This document shows, piece after piece, positions 35,439-45,034 of a stretch of 64,000 nucleotides of DNA. The notes beneath the pieces are model-generated. The model ran no database searches, was not told the origin of the DNA, and saw only the letters and a list, made by a program, of their open reading frames with translations. A program made the translations under genes and the position numbers. The stretch lies in the NCBI GenBank assembly GCA_003599885.1, contig QZKW01000071.1, positions 1 through 64,000 on the forward strand, given 5' to 3'. Position 1 is the first letter of the stretch. Every line of letters starts with the position of its first letter. Source of the stretch: Desulfobacteraceae bacterium. GTDB taxonomy: Bacteria; Desulfobacterota; Desulfobacteria; Desulfobacterales; Desulfosalsimonadaceae.

Positions 35439-35486
35439 CCCCGGCTCCCCTGATTGTTTCACGTGAAACAATCAGGGGAGCCGGGG
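35439..35486. repeat. Perfect 48-bp palindrome containing parS
   Basis: The two 24-bp halves are exact reverse complements without any spacer. The centre is an exact parS; the outer arms are GC-rich (CCCCGGCTCCCC and complement). It lies 18 bp after the mnmE stop codon. On the plus strand it is followed by TTTT, so as RNA it could also form a strong hairpin, but a standard terminator needs a loop and this has none. Confidence 0.9.
35455..35470. other. parS: parS centromere-like site (ParB binding)
   Basis: TGTTTCACGTGAAACA is the exact 16-bp consensus for chromosomal parS bound by ParB/Spo0J. Its position beside mnmE, jag, yidC, rnpA and rpmH, the gene block next to the origin in many bacteria, supports function. 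ParB spreading from here would organise the origin region and load SMC. parA and parB are not in the window. Confidence 0.9.
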
Positions 35487-35504
35487 TTTTGCTAAGCCAA
35501 CACG

Positions 35505-36920
35505 TTACTTTCCAATACAGAAACGGCTGAAAATGGCATCGAGAATATCGGGCTTTACCACTTCTCCTGTAATCTCAGACAGGGCGTCCATTGCAGAACG
35601 CAAATCAATTGAGACCATCTCTATGGGGATGGAGTTGAGAAACCCACTTCGCGCGTCTTCTATTGATTGCAAGGATTTTTCAAGGCATTGTTTATGCCTT
35701 AAATTCGGTACAATATTTTGTTCAGAACAGACTTCAGAAGAAAACGACATTTGAGCGATTTTCTCCTTTAAGTCATCAATCCCCAAATTATAGAGAGCAG
35801 AGATTCGGACAGTTTCTATTGAGACCCATTCCTTCGGCAATGACAGAAGGATGTGATCATCCGGCAAATCCGTTTTATTGATCACAATAATCATTTTTTT
35901 ATTTGCCAGCCTCTCAAAAAGAGACAGATCATTCACATGAATTGCTTTCCCGGCATCCAAGGTCAAAAGGACGATGTCGGCCTCAGATATGGCTTCCCAT
36001 GATTTCTCAATACCAATCCGTTCCACCGAATCCGGATTATCCCTTATACCGGCGGTATCCGTAAGAGCAATGGACACGCCTTTGGCTGTAAAAGATTCCT
36101 CAATAAAATCGCGGGTTGTTCCAGGAATATCGGTCACAATGGAACGCTCTTTATTGATCAATCGATTCATCAGACTGGATTTGCCTACATTGGGGCCGCC
36201 GGCAATAACAACCTTCAGTCCGTCTCTTAGAAAATGCTGTTCATCATAACGGGTTATCAGGGTTTGTATTTGAGGAATCACTTGCTTTTCCAAGCTGGAA
36301 ATCATTGCCGCAGCATCAGATTCACCATCCATATCATCTGGAAAATCGATGAGCGCTTCAACAAAAGAAAGAACGGTCCATATAGAATCCCGAAGGCATT
36401 CTATTTCCTGCTTTAAACCACCTGCCACCAAGGACATTGCCAAATCAATGGATCTGGCAGAACGGGCATTGATAATGTCAATAACCGCTTCCGCCTGGGT
36501 TAAATCCATTCGGCCATTGAGAAATGCACGTCGCGTAAATTCACCCGGATCGGCAATGCGGGCACCCTTTTGGATCAATGCAGTTAAAATCGTTTTCAAA
36601 ACAAATGGGCCGGAATGGGTTTGGATCTCGACGACATCTTCGCCGGTATACGAACGGGGGCCCCGCATTACCACAAACAGGGCTTCATCAATATGCCGGT
36701 CAAGATTATCGTCAACCACATGTCCATAATAGAAATGACGGGATACGGGAAAAGCGTCTTCCGGACAGGGCCCCTTGTCGGTTCTTTGATCCGTTGAAAC
36801 AGGCCTGGGTTTAAAAACAGACAATGAAATGGGGATTGCGTCCGGCCCGGATAGTTTAATTATCCCAATGCCGCCATATCCGGCCGGAGTTGAAATAGCC
36901 GCAATTGTATGGTTTGTCAT
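35505..36920 (-). CDS. mnmE: tRNA modification GTPase MnmE (TrmE)
   Basis: MnmE with MnmG introduces the 5-carboxymethylaminomethyl group at wobble uridine 34. It has the folate-binding N-terminal domain (TIAAISTPAGYGGIGIIKLSG), a central helical domain, and an inserted GTPase domain with GGPNVGKSS, the switch region DIPGTTRD, DTAGIRD and NKTD. It ends in the invariant FCIGK C-terminus with the key cysteine. Length 471 is normal. The origin-side block rpmH-rnpA-yidD-yidC-jag continues directly upstream; mnmG is not adjacent. Confidence 0.97.
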   Translation of the reverse strand: MTNHTIAAISTPAGYGGIGIIKLSGPDAIPISLSVFKPRPVSTDQRTDKGPCPEDAFPVSRHFYYGHVVDDNLDRHIDEALFVVMRGPRSYTGEDVVEIQTHSGPFVLKTILTALIQKGARIADPGEFTRRAFLNGRMDLTQAEAVIDIINARSARSIDLAMSLVAGGLKQEIECLRDSIWTVLSFVEALIDFPDDMDGESDAAAMISSLEKQVIPQIQTLITRYDEQHFLRDGLKVVIAGGPNVGKSSLMNRLINKERSIVTDIPGTTRDFIEESFTAKGVSIALTDTAGIRDNPDSVERIGIEKSWEAISEADIVLLTLDAGKAIHVNDLSLFERLANKKMIIVINKTDLPDDHILLSLPKEWVSIETVRISALYNLGIDDLKEKIAQMSFSSEVCSEQNIVPNLRHKQCLEKSLQSIEDARSGFLNSIPIEMVSIDLRSAMDALSEITGEVVKPDILDAIFSRFCIGK

Positions 36921-36974
36921 AACCTGAGCCTTATGATTTTCTCGATTCAGGCAAAAAGCAAAATTGCTGCATGA

Positions 36975-38069
36975 TTACTCATTCTGCGCGGCTTTACTCG
37001 ACTGCTTTGGCATCTTTTTCTTGGGAAAAATGATCAGCTTTCGATAATACCCATCTCCAACACTTTGCGTCCTGACCGATGGATTGCTTTTTAATGACAC
37101 ATGAACAATACGCCGGTCATGGGCATTCATTCGGGTCATGGTGGAAGGCTTTCCCGTTTTCATTGCTTTGCTGGCCAGCCGTGAGGCGAGGTCTGTTAAT
37201 TCTGTCTTTCGCGACTCGACATACCCTTCGACATCAAAAATAATATGATTGCCTTTACCGCATTGCTTATTGATCACTTTGTCTATCAGGTACTGAATCG
37301 CTTCAAGCGTCTGTCCTTTTTTACCGATGAGAACGCCTGGTTCGGAAACTTTAACATTAATCCGGCAAAAGTCGGAACTGCTATCAACGGTCAGCTCCGC
37401 TTCAACGGCCATTGTGTCAAGAATTTTTTGGGCCAGAGACAGTGCGATGGCAGCAGCAGCTTCGGTATTTTTAATCTTCATGGCGGCATCAACCGGCAGG
37501 GCTGACTCATCAGAAGCAGGAAGTTGCTGTTCAGGTTGCTCAGTTTCAACTTTCTGCGGGCCAGGAGACTTTAAATCGGATTTCTCCAGCGCTGGTTTTT
37601 CCGGCTCTGCTTTTTCCGGGACGGGTTTCATTTTCGCCGGAGACGACTGCACGGATCGTGCTTTTTGCTTTGGTTGTTCGGGTTTGGCCGGTGCGGGTTT
37701 GTTTTTTTTAGGTGCCGGAGCGCGCTTTTTTTCAGGGGCGGGTGGGACCGGCAGGGTGTTGATTATGCCAAAAGCCTCGTCAACAAGCGCAGAAACGTCA
37801 TTCTGGATGGGATTGATATCCTCCGGTTTTGAACTTTCTTTAACAGCAGGATTCCCATCAAAAATTTCCGCCTGTAATTGCTTGTTGGACAAGTCGGGCA
37901 CAAAAACCCGAATCAGGGCTTTTTTGGTGCCGACCAGGCCAAATATACCGCTCGAACCATGTGAAATAATATCATACTTTAATTTATCTCGGGACACGTT
38001 CAATTCAGCGCACGCTTTTTCAACGGCCTTTTCAACATTTTTTTCTTCAAAGTCTAAAAAAGACTTCAT
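36975..38069 (-). CDS. jag: Jag/KhpB RNA-binding protein
   Basis: A 364-residue protein with the Jag N-terminal domain (about 1-50: FLDFEEKNVEKAVEKACAEL), a long low-complexity Pro/Ala/Lys/Glu linker (about 80-210) far longer than in Bacillus, a KH domain with GVLIGKKGQTLEAIQYLIDK, and a C-terminal R3H domain (RMNAHDRRIVHVSL). The start at 38069 has a GGAGGAG site. Jag relatives bind RNA and affect cell wall synthesis and division. It follows yidC by 13 bp, the standard arrangement. The extended charged linker is unusual. Confidence 0.93.
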   Translation of the reverse strand: MKSFLDFEEKNVEKAVEKACAELNVSRDKLKYDIISHGSSGIFGLVGTKKALIRVFVPDLSNKQLQAEIFDGNPAVKESSKPEDINPIQNDVSALVDEAFGIINTLPVPPAPEKKRAPAPKKNKPAPAKPEQPKQKARSVQSSPAKMKPVPEKAEPEKPALEKSDLKSPGPQKVETEQPEQQLPASDESALPVDAAMKIKNTEAAAAIALSLAQKILDTMAVEAELTVDSSSDFCRINVKVSEPGVLIGKKGQTLEAIQYLIDKVINKQCGKGNHIIFDVEGYVESRKTELTDLASRLASKAMKTGKPSTMTRMNAHDRRIVHVSLKSNPSVRTQSVGDGYYRKLIIFPKKKMPKQSSKAAQNE

Positions 38070-38082
38070 GAAACTCCTCCCA

Positions 38083-39744
38083 CTAAACGATTTTCTTGGT
38101 GATATAATACTGCTGCGAAATTGACAGTACGTTATTAACAAGCCAGTAGAGCACGAGCCCCGCTGGGAAATTGATAAAAATGAAGGTAAAAATCAGGGGC
38201 ATCATCATCATCATTTTGGCTTGTGCCGGATCTCCCGGAGGCGGTGATAATTTTTGCTGCAGAAACATGGTTGCACCCATAATAATTGTCAAAACGGGAA
38301 TCCCATACGGCGGCGTCATCAAGGGAACGGAAAAGCCAAACGTAAACAGCCGATCCGGAGCCGACAAATCGGTAATCCACCCGATGAACGGCGCGTGCCG
38401 CAATTCAATCGAGCCATAGAGCATCCTGTAAAATGCAAAAAAGACAGGAATCTGAACGATCATTGGAAGACAGCCGCTCATGGGATTGACTTTGTATGTT
38501 TTATACAATTCCATGATCTCTTCATTCATTTTCTTTTTGTCATTTTTATTTTTTTCCCTGATTTGCGTCATCAACGGCTGCAATTTTTTCATCTCTGCCA
38601 TGGATTTGTAACTTTTGGAGCCCAGCGGCCAGAAAATAATTTTAAACAGGATGGTCAGCAGGATGATGGCCACGCCATAATTGGGTATCCACTTATCATG
38701 GATGGTGTTCATTAACCAGAGGCAGGGCTTTGCCAGAATATCAAAAAATCCAAAATTAATTGCTTGATCCAGGTTCCCGCCAGCGATCTTTAACGACTTC
38801 ATGTGCTTGGGACCTAAATACAGAAAAAACTCAGATACTGTCTGTGCTGACGGTTGTATGCTGGGTGTCTCCTGAATATATTGCACTTCCAGCAAATTAT
38901 TCTCCTGGTTGTGTTTCAGCAACACACTGGACGGCTCTGATGATTCAGGACTAACTGTACTCATAAAATACTGATCCGTCAGACCCGCCCAGTCAATAGT
39001 TCCGCTCAGCGTGTTTTTTTCATCCAAATCTTTGACTGGAACCTCCTCCAGCTTACTGTTGATATAAGCAAAGGGTCCTTCAAATGAAAACTGCGTGCTG
39101 TCGCCGGGGGCTGAATTAATCATGGATACTGTCAGGTCATCGCTAAAGGGCTGGGCGGATAAATTTTTAAGAACTACCTCTATTTTAATCTTATAGCTGT
39201 CCGGATAAAAAGAATATTTTTTTTCAACAAGAAGACCGGCACCCGACTGCCAGAAAAATGAAACCGACTGAGATGTATCTTTAACGTCTAAAATTGAACC
39301 TGAAAAGTCAGTTGTAAAGATTGCAGATGAAATCCCGGAAGCGCCTTTATCGGTAAATCCCAAAATTGCGGTTCCCGAAGGGTTATTTTCAGATATCAAT
39401 TCTTTATTCGGAGAACCGGCTCCCATTCGTTCTTTGTAATCGCTGAGAACAAAACTGACAATCGCGGCATTTTTCTCCGAAATGGTGGCAGAATACAACG
39501 GCGTGCGAATAGAAAGCGCGCTGAAAAAGGTTCCGGGGGTCTCCGCTCTCTCACTCGGGGGGACAGAAGGTAATACTTCCGGTGAAACATTGTCGCTGCG
39601 ACGCTCTTCAGGTGCGGGCGCCTCAATGTTTTTTACCGGGGCAGCAGGCGGTACGGGTTCCTGTTTCTCAACAAAAAAGAACTCCCATCCGACAAAAACC
39701 AGAAATGAAAGTACGATGGCTAAAAACAAACGGCCTTGTTCCAT
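38083..39744 (-). CDS. yidC: Membrane protein insertase YidC
   Basis: YidC of the Gram-negative type: one N-terminal helix (about 5-22), a large periplasmic beta-supersandwich domain (about 60-330), then the five-helix Oxa1 core from about 350 (GVAIILLTILFKIIFWPLG, KMNEEIMELYKTYKVNPMSGCLPMIVQIPVFFAFYRML in parts). It ends with a basic ITKKIV tail. The start ATG at 39744 has AGGAG upstream. YidC inserts and folds inner-membrane proteins with or without SecYEG. Confidence 0.97.
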   Translation of the reverse strand: MEQGRLFLAIVLSFLVFVGWEFFFVEKQEPVPPAAPVKNIEAPAPEERRSDNVSPEVLPSVPPSERAETPGTFFSALSIRTPLYSATISEKNAAIVSFVLSDYKERMGAGSPNKELISENNPSGTAILGFTDKGASGISSAIFTTDFSGSILDVKDTSQSVSFFWQSGAGLLVEKKYSFYPDSYKIKIEVVLKNLSAQPFSDDLTVSMINSAPGDSTQFSFEGPFAYINSKLEEVPVKDLDEKNTLSGTIDWAGLTDQYFMSTVSPESSEPSSVLLKHNQENNLLEVQYIQETPSIQPSAQTVSEFFLYLGPKHMKSLKIAGGNLDQAINFGFFDILAKPCLWLMNTIHDKWIPNYGVAIILLTILFKIIFWPLGSKSYKSMAEMKKLQPLMTQIREKNKNDKKKMNEEIMELYKTYKVNPMSGCLPMIVQIPVFFAFYRMLYGSIELRHAPFIGWITDLSAPDRLFTFGFSVPLMTPPYGIPVLTIIMGATMFLQQKLSPPPGDPAQAKMMMMMPLIFTFIFINFPAGLVLYWLVNNVLSISQQYYITKKIV

Positions 39745-40007
39745 ATTCAACTCCTGAATAACCTGTATTTAATCGAAATAAATCAATCATGGCAGGCCTG
39801 AAAAGCATTATTAATAAATACCGGGGTACATCATAAGTAAAACACCTGGGATGAATGGGCCTGTTGCAGAAATGGCATAAGGAAGGAATATCGTTTTATT
39901 TCGAAAAGTTATAATAATTTCATTCTCGGAATAGTTGGAAGACAGAGAATATCGACAACAGAGTCATGCGGCCAAGTTCCGGGCTGAGAAAAGATCTTGG
40001 CACCCCA

Positions 40008-40223
40008 TTACGGTACCAGGTCAACGCCTCCAGGGTGAAAAGGGTGACACCGCAAAATCCGCTTAACCGCCAAAACCCCGCCTTTAAATGCGCCGTGCCG
40101 GGAAATCGCTTCTATGGCATATTGGGAGCATGAAGGATAAAAGCGGCATGCCGGTCCCAGTACAGGAGAAAGGACAATCTGATAAATTTTAATTAAACAC
40201 ATTAATAAATATTTAATGGCCAT
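40008..40223 (-). CDS. yidD: YidD, membrane protein insertion efficiency factor
   Basis: A 71-residue amphipathic protein with the family signature [27 protein letters not shown] and [14 protein letters not shown] at the end. It sits between rnpA and yidC as usual, and its start overlaps the end of rnpA by 11 bp. The frame is open upstream to a TTG (40241). I take the ATG at 40223, preceded by GGGGG. The 263-bp gap between it and yidC (39745-40007) holds no gene I can see. Confidence 0.93.
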   Translation of the reverse strand: MAIKYLLMCLIKIYQIVLSPVLGPACRFYPSCSQYAIEAISRHGAFKGGVLAVKRILRCHPFHPGGVDLVP

Positions 40224-40566
40224 ATCCCCCAGCCTGATCAATCATTTTTTCCAACGACAGCACTACTCCTTGCAAAGACAAATCAGCCGCCTTTTTTTTC
40301 GCGATCACGTTTAAATTCCAGCATCCATCCCAGCTTGCGCAGTGTAAACGAAACCACTCACGAACCAAACGCTTGACCCGGTTACGGACCACTGCATTGC
40401 CGACCCTTTTCGACACGGTAATCCCCAGTCGCGGGGTGCCTGCCTCCCCTTTTGTGTAAAACACAATAAACCATGCATCCTGAAGCTTTTTTCCAGATTG
40501 TGACAGGCTAATAAACTCGGGCCGCTTCAGAATTTTTTGGTTTTTTTTCAGCCCAAAACTATACAA
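40213..40566 (-). CDS. rnpA: Ribonuclease P protein component
   Basis: A 117-residue basic protein that helps the RNase P RNA process tRNA 5' ends. The family signature [25 protein letters not shown] (in parts) is intact, preceded by [13 protein letters not shown]. It starts 11 bp after rpmH, as in most bacteria. The last residues overlap yidD. Confidence 0.95.
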   Translation of the reverse strand: MYSFGLKKNQKILKRPEFISLSQSGKKLQDAWFIVFYTKGEAGTPRLGITVSKRVGNAVVRNRVKRLVREWFRLHCASWDGCWNLNVIAKKKAADLSLQGVVLSLEKMIDQAGGYGH

Positions 40567-40577
40567 AACGGAAAAAA

Positions 40578-40712
40578 TTACACCGTTAACGATTTTCTAC
40601 CGTGAGCCCGGCGTCTGTTAAGAACCCGGCGCCCCTGTTTTGTAGACATTCTCTTTAAAAATCCATGGGTTCGTGCCCGTTTCACTCTGCTCGGCTGATA
40701 TGTACGTTTCAT
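40578..40712 (-). CDS. rpmH: Ribosomal protein bL34
   Basis: A 44-residue highly basic protein opening [19 protein letters not shown] with the family signature around [17 protein letters not shown] at the end. A GAAAGAAAAA stretch precedes the ATG. It heads the rpmH-rnpA-yidD-yidC-jag-mnmE block. Confidence 0.97.
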   Translation of the reverse strand: MKRTYQPSRVKRARTHGFLKRMSTKQGRRVLNRRRAHGRKSLTV

Positions 40713-40812
40713 TTTTTCTTTCCTTTATAATTTATAACTTTTTTTATGATTTTCACCGGACTTGCGCTTATCATGACTCGCCACGATAATCCGACTCTGT
40801 ATTAACCTTAAA

Positions 40813-40842
40813 ATATAATCATACTGAAGATAACTTTGTCAA
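40813..40842 (-). promoter_or_regulatory. Promoter of the rpmH operon
   Basis: On the minus strand TTGACA (40842-40837) is followed after 18 bp by TTATAT (40818-40813), about 100 bp before the rpmH start. The -35 is perfect. No DnaA boxes were found around it, although dnaA/oriC is the usual neighbour. Confidence 0.55.
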
Positions 40843-40882
40843 CCTTAAAAATTTATCATTAAATGCCTTATTATCGGGGCCG

Positions 40883-42436
40883 CTATTCCATATCAATCTC
40901 CATAATATTAAACTCTTCAATATGAAATTCCGTTACCGGATATATAACAACCCGTCTCTGAAGCTGCTTCTCCAGAGAGATAATAATATCATTCGCTTCC
41001 CCCAGAAGGAGGTCGGCGATTTCCGGATGCACCCGAAGGCTGATGCGGTCACCCGTTACATCCTGGCAGAGACGGTAAACTTCCCTGTAAATATTGTTGC
41101 AGATCGTCGGCTTTGACAGTAGCGTCCCTTCACCGTCACAATAAAAACACGGCTCACACAACATGCGATTTAATGACTTCACCACCCGTTTCCGGGTCAT
41201 CTGGATCAGACCCATGTCCGACATGGGCAGCACGTTGGTTTTGGATTTGTCTTTTTTCAGCGCTTCGACAAGGGAATTATAGACCTTTTCCTGATTGGAT
41301 TTTCTTTCCATGTCGATAAAGTCAATGATAATAATTCCGCCCAGATTCCGGAGCCTTATCTGATAAGCAATTTCTTTCACGGCTTCAAGATTGGTTTTCA
41401 GCACGGTTTCTTCAAAATTGTGCTTTCCCACATAGCGTCCGGTATTCACGTCAATGGCCACCAACGCCTCGGTGATTTCGATAATGATATACCCGCCGCA
41501 TTTCAACCAGACTTTCTTTTTTAAGGCCCTGACGATGTCTCCTTCCAGATTATACACGTCAAAGATGGGTTCCGGCCCATCATACTGAATCACGGAGCCA
41601 TTGAGGCGGGGCATGAACTTTTCCGTAAACGACAGCACGGATTTGTATACTGACGGGGAATCAATGATGACTTTATCCGCGTCATGGGCCAGCAGATCGC
41701 GCACGCTTCTTAAAGTGACTGTCAGTTCCTCGTGCATCATTGCCGGAGAAGCGGCGGTTTTAAATTTTTTCTGGATATCGGCCCACAAATTCACCAGAAA
41801 TTCCATTTCCTTAACAATTTTATCCTCGGTCATCCCCTCTCCGGCTGTGCGCACAATAAACCCAAAATTTTGGGGCCTTAACGAAAGAATCAGTTCTTTT
41901 AAGCGCAGCCTTTCGGTTTCATCGGGAATTCTCCGGGAAATTCCGATATGGTCAACTGTCGGCATCAGCACCAGGAAGCGGCCAGGAATTGAAATGTACG
42001 AAGTCAGGCGGGCGCCTTTACTGCCGATGGGCGACCGGGCAATCTGCACCAGAATATCCTGACCTTCTGTGAGCAGCTCTTCGATGGAGGATTTACTTTT
42101 AGGCGACGGGAGGTCATCATCTTCTATCTTGGTTTCCGGTTGAAGGCTGTCATCGGCTTCTTCTTCTTTATTGGACAAGTAGACATGCTCAAGGTAACCG
42201 GCGTTCTTCCCGTCAATCACATCATCCACGTAGATGAACGCTGCCTGATTCAAACCGATATTGACGAATGCGGCCTGCATCCCCGGCAGGACCCGCTGGA
42301 CCCGCCCTTTATAAATATTGCCCGAAATGTTTGACTGATCGTTGCGCTCCACATACAACTCGACGATGGTTCCGTCTTCCATGAGCGCCACGCGGATTTC
42401 CGGGCCAATGGCATTGATAACAAGTTCTTTATACAT
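40883..42436 (-). CDS. rng: Ribonuclease G (RNase E/G family)
   Basis: A 517-residue endoribonuclease of the RNase E/G family. It opens with MYKELVINAIGPEIRVALMED (in part), then the S1 domain (NIYKGRVQRVLPGMQAAFVNIG) with an acidic loop insert (about 85-115). The catalytic aspartates lie in VAIDVNTGRYVG and IIIDFIDMERK. The zinc-link cysteines are in CEPCFYCDG. It lacks the RNase E C-terminal scaffold. It follows the radical SAM gene by 21 bp, a common pairing in which rplU often comes next, though here it does not. Confidence 0.94.
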   Translation of the reverse strand: MYKELVINAIGPEIRVALMEDGTIVELYVERNDQSNISGNIYKGRVQRVLPGMQAAFVNIGLNQAAFIYVDDVIDGKNAGYLEHVYLSNKEEEADDSLQPETKIEDDDLPSPKSKSSIEELLTEGQDILVQIARSPIGSKGARLTSYISIPGRFLVLMPTVDHIGISRRIPDETERLRLKELILSLRPQNFGFIVRTAGEGMTEDKIVKEMEFLVNLWADIQKKFKTAASPAMMHEELTVTLRSVRDLLAHDADKVIIDSPSVYKSVLSFTEKFMPRLNGSVIQYDGPEPIFDVYNLEGDIVRALKKKVWLKCGGYIIIEITEALVAIDVNTGRYVGKHNFEETVLKTNLEAVKEIAYQIRLRNLGGIIIIDFIDMERKSNQEKVYNSLVEALKKDKSKTNVLPMSDMGLIQMTRKRVVKSLNRMLCEPCFYCDGEGTLLSKPTICNNIYREVYRLCQDVTGDRISLRVHPEIADLLLGEANDIIISLEKQLQRRVVIYPVTEFHIEEFNIMEIDME

Positions 42437-42457
42437 AACCTAAACAGCCTTTATATC

Positions 42458-45010
42458 TTATATAATGGATGGGATTTCGGATGCGTTCGCGGGTTTTTCC
42501 TTTAAAATCTCCGCCCGGTTCATCACCTCATCGGAAAAATGGAAAATGGACCGGATCGCCTCCCCAGGCCTGACATTCATTTTCTGGATGTTTTTCAACT
42601 GAATACGGAGATGGGAGAGGTCCAGCCGTTCCAAGCCGGCCACCGCGTCCTTTAAATTAATTTGTCTGTTCCGGCCTTTTTTGGATGTTTTTTTATACGG
42701 CCAATCAACTGCCTCCTGAAAGACCTGTATTTGTTCAAGGGAAAACTCCCCGCCGAATACTGATACCATAAAACTTCCGGTTTCAAAAGGTTCCGGCCCG
42801 GCATGGGCATCTGTTTGACGGCAGTCGATAATTGACAAGCCACCGGGCAAGCGGAAATTTAAACCTGAAAGGATCGTTCCGGGGTCCGCCGCGCTCCTTA
42901 AAGTCATAAAAAAAGATTCTTCTTCGCTTTCCACGCCTACCGGCAGGGGATCATGAAAGGAGATTTTAGGCTTGGGATGAAACCCTTCTGAAAATTTGAG
43001 TTGCAGGCCGGACCGGTTGCAGGCCCGGATAAAGATATTCACCAGTTCGAGATGACCGAAATACCGGGCCGGTCCGCGTTTGGCATAAAACACCTGCCAC
43101 CGGGATTCATCGGTTCCATCAGCCTTTTCGGGGCTTTTGTTTAAATTTTCAGAGGATGATGAATCCAAGCAAGTCCTCGGGGGCGAAGTTACCGGCAGGA
43201 TGGTCTCAAAATCACACACTCCGCAACCCTGACATTCTTCAAACCGGCAATCGGGTGTGGGGTCGCCAGCCTGTGCTTTTTCATATTCAGCGGCTAAAAA
43301 TTCCCTGGACACCCGGGTGTTGATGTGGTCCCAGGGCAGGGGCTCATGGACAGCTCTTTTCCGGGTCGTATAATCGTCAATGTCCACGCCCGCCTCAGTC
43401 ATGGCTTCCTGCCACAAAGAAAAATTGAAGTGGTCGGACCAGCCATCAAAACAGCAGCCTTTACGATAGGCAATCGAAAGCAGATGGGAAAGTCGCCGGT
43501 CGCCCCGGGCCCACAACCCTTCCATCAGGCTGACTTCCGGGTGCTGCCATTTAAAGTCAACTCCGGGGATACGCAATTGCCGTTTAAGCGTAGCGATCAT
43601 TTCTTGCGATTGGGCCAGCGATACCTGGGGAGCCCATTGAAAAGGCGCGTGGGACTTTGGAATAAACGTGCCGATACTGACCGTAATGGCAGCTCCCCGG
43701 CCCCTTGGCTGTTTGACGTTTTTCCGGATGCGCTTGACCAGATCCACAATCGCATACCGGTCGCTTTCCGTTTCCGTGGGGAGTCCGACCATAAAGTACA
43801 ATTTAATGAGTTTCCACCCCAGTTCAAATGCACTGGAGATGGTGTCCACAATTTCTTTTTCGGAAATGTTTTTGTTGATCACGGCCCGCAGACGTTCACT
43901 ACCCGCTTCCGGCGCAATGGTAAAACCCGTTTTCCGGACCTGGCGGACCAGATTCATAAGTTCCGGGGACAGGGTCCCGGCCCGAAAAGACGGCAGGGAC
44001 AGGGCGATGTTGTCACTTGCATGGCGCTGCATCAACCCATGCATGAGAGAAGACAGGCAGGAATAGTCGCCAGTGCTTAGGGACAGCAGGGAAATATCTT
44101 CATATCCGGTGGCAATCAGCGATTTTTCAGTAAGCTCCAGAAGAAGATCAGCCGATCTCTCGCGAACCGGCCGATAAATCATCCCGGCCTGGCAGAAGCG
44201 GCACCCCCGGCTGCATCCCCGGGCGATCTCAAGGCGCAACCGGTCATGTACCGGGCGGCCATAGGGAACAATCGGGGCATCCGGAAATGCGGCTGCGTTC
44301 AGGTCGGGCAGAACAGCCCGGCGCACCTGAGTATAGCCGGCCAAAAGGGGCTGGACTCCCTTAAAAACCGCCCCATCATACACGGGCTGAAAAAACGAAG
44401 GCACAAACACGCCTTCGATGCCGGCCCAGGCGGTTAACAGGCTGAGCTTGTCGGTCTTCCCGCTGTCTTTCCAGCGCATCCAGGCCGCAGTCATTTCAAC
44501 GATAACCGTTTCCCCGTCTCCCACCACCATGGCGTCAAAAAAATCCGCCACCGGTTCCGGATTGACCGTGCAGGGACCGCCGGCGATAACCAGCGGTTGG
44601 GAAGCGTCGCGCTCGGATGAATAAAACGGAATCCCGGCCAGATCCAGCATCATCAGCACATTGGTATAATTCATTTCATAGAGCAGGCTGAACCCGATGA
44701 TATCAAACGCGGAAAGCGGGGTTTCAGTTTCAAGCGAGCTTAATGGAACGCTGGCTGATGTCAAATGGGCTGCCAAATCCAGCCCCGGCGCATAGACCCG
44801 TTCTGCGGCGATTCCGTCATGGCTGTTTAGAATATGATACAGGATCTGCAACCCGAAATGCGACATCCCGATTTCATAAACATCGGGAAACGCCAGCGCA
44901 ACGCGCAACTTGACCGCGTCCGCATCTTTTTTAACGGAATTGATTTCATCGCCCAGATACCGGCTCGGCTTTTCTACCAGCGGCAGTATATCTCTGATTT
45001 TTTTTTGCAT
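42458..45010 (-). CDS. B12-binding radical SAM protein fused to a DUF2344 domain (TIGR03960/TIGR03936 type)
   Basis: An 850-residue fusion. The N-terminal part has a cobalamin-binding-like domain (about 30-180) and a radical SAM core with C266-x3-C270-x2-C273 in RGCSRGCRFCQAG. The C-terminal DUF2344 domain (from about 640) begins with WQVFYAKRGPARYFGHLELV. The two are often separate genes or a fusion next to rng, as here. A cysteine-rich CRFEECQGCGVCDFE linker at about 590-610 may hold a second cluster. The reaction is unknown to me; a role in rRNA or tRNA modification is suggested by the rng neighbour only. Confidence 0.88.
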   Translation of the reverse strand: MQKKIRDILPLVEKPSRYLGDEINSVKKDADAVKLRVALAFPDVYEIGMSHFGLQILYHILNSHDGIAAERVYAPGLDLAAHLTSASVPLSSLETETPLSAFDIIGFSLLYEMNYTNVLMMLDLAGIPFYSSERDASQPLVIAGGPCTVNPEPVADFFDAMVVGDGETVIVEMTAAWMRWKDSGKTDKLSLLTAWAGIEGVFVPSFFQPVYDGAVFKGVQPLLAGYTQVRRAVLPDLNAAAFPDAPIVPYGRPVHDRLRLEIARGCSRGCRFCQAGMIYRPVRERSADLLLELTEKSLIATGYEDISLLSLSTGDYSCLSSLMHGLMQRHASDNIALSLPSFRAGTLSPELMNLVRQVRKTGFTIAPEAGSERLRAVINKNISEKEIVDTISSAFELGWKLIKLYFMVGLPTETESDRYAIVDLVKRIRKNVKQPRGRGAAITVSIGTFIPKSHAPFQWAPQVSLAQSQEMIATLKRQLRIPGVDFKWQHPEVSLMEGLWARGDRRLSHLLSIAYRKGCCFDGWSDHFNFSLWQEAMTEAGVDIDDYTTRKRAVHEPLPWDHINTRVSREFLAAEYEKAQAGDPTPDCRFEECQGCGVCDFETILPVTSPPRTCLDSSSSENLNKSPEKADGTDESRWQVFYAKRGPARYFGHLELVNIFIRACNRSGLQLKFSEGFHPKPKISFHDPLPVGVESEEESFFMTLRSAADPGTILSGLNFRLPGGLSIIDCRQTDAHAGPEPFETGSFMVSVFGGEFSLEQIQVFQEAVDWPYKKTSKKGRNRQINLKDAVAGLERLDLSHLRIQLKNIQKMNVRPGEAIRSIFHFSDEVMNRAEILKEKPANASEIPSII

Positions 45011-45034
45011 GCCAATATACCGCCAGAACCGCTG

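Noticed and set aside
35439-35486. Ordinary rho-independent terminator of mnmE
   Set aside because: The minus strand has no T-run after the palindrome, and the perfect dyad lacks a loop. The exact parS core explains it better.
39745-40007. Gene or origin between yidD and yidC
   Set aside because: The gap shows no DnaA boxes and no reading frame with a ribosome site or family resemblance.
40713-40882. oriC beside rpmH
   Set aside because: The gap is AT-rich and sits where an origin often lies, but no TTATCCACA-type DnaA boxes are present and dnaA is not adjacent.
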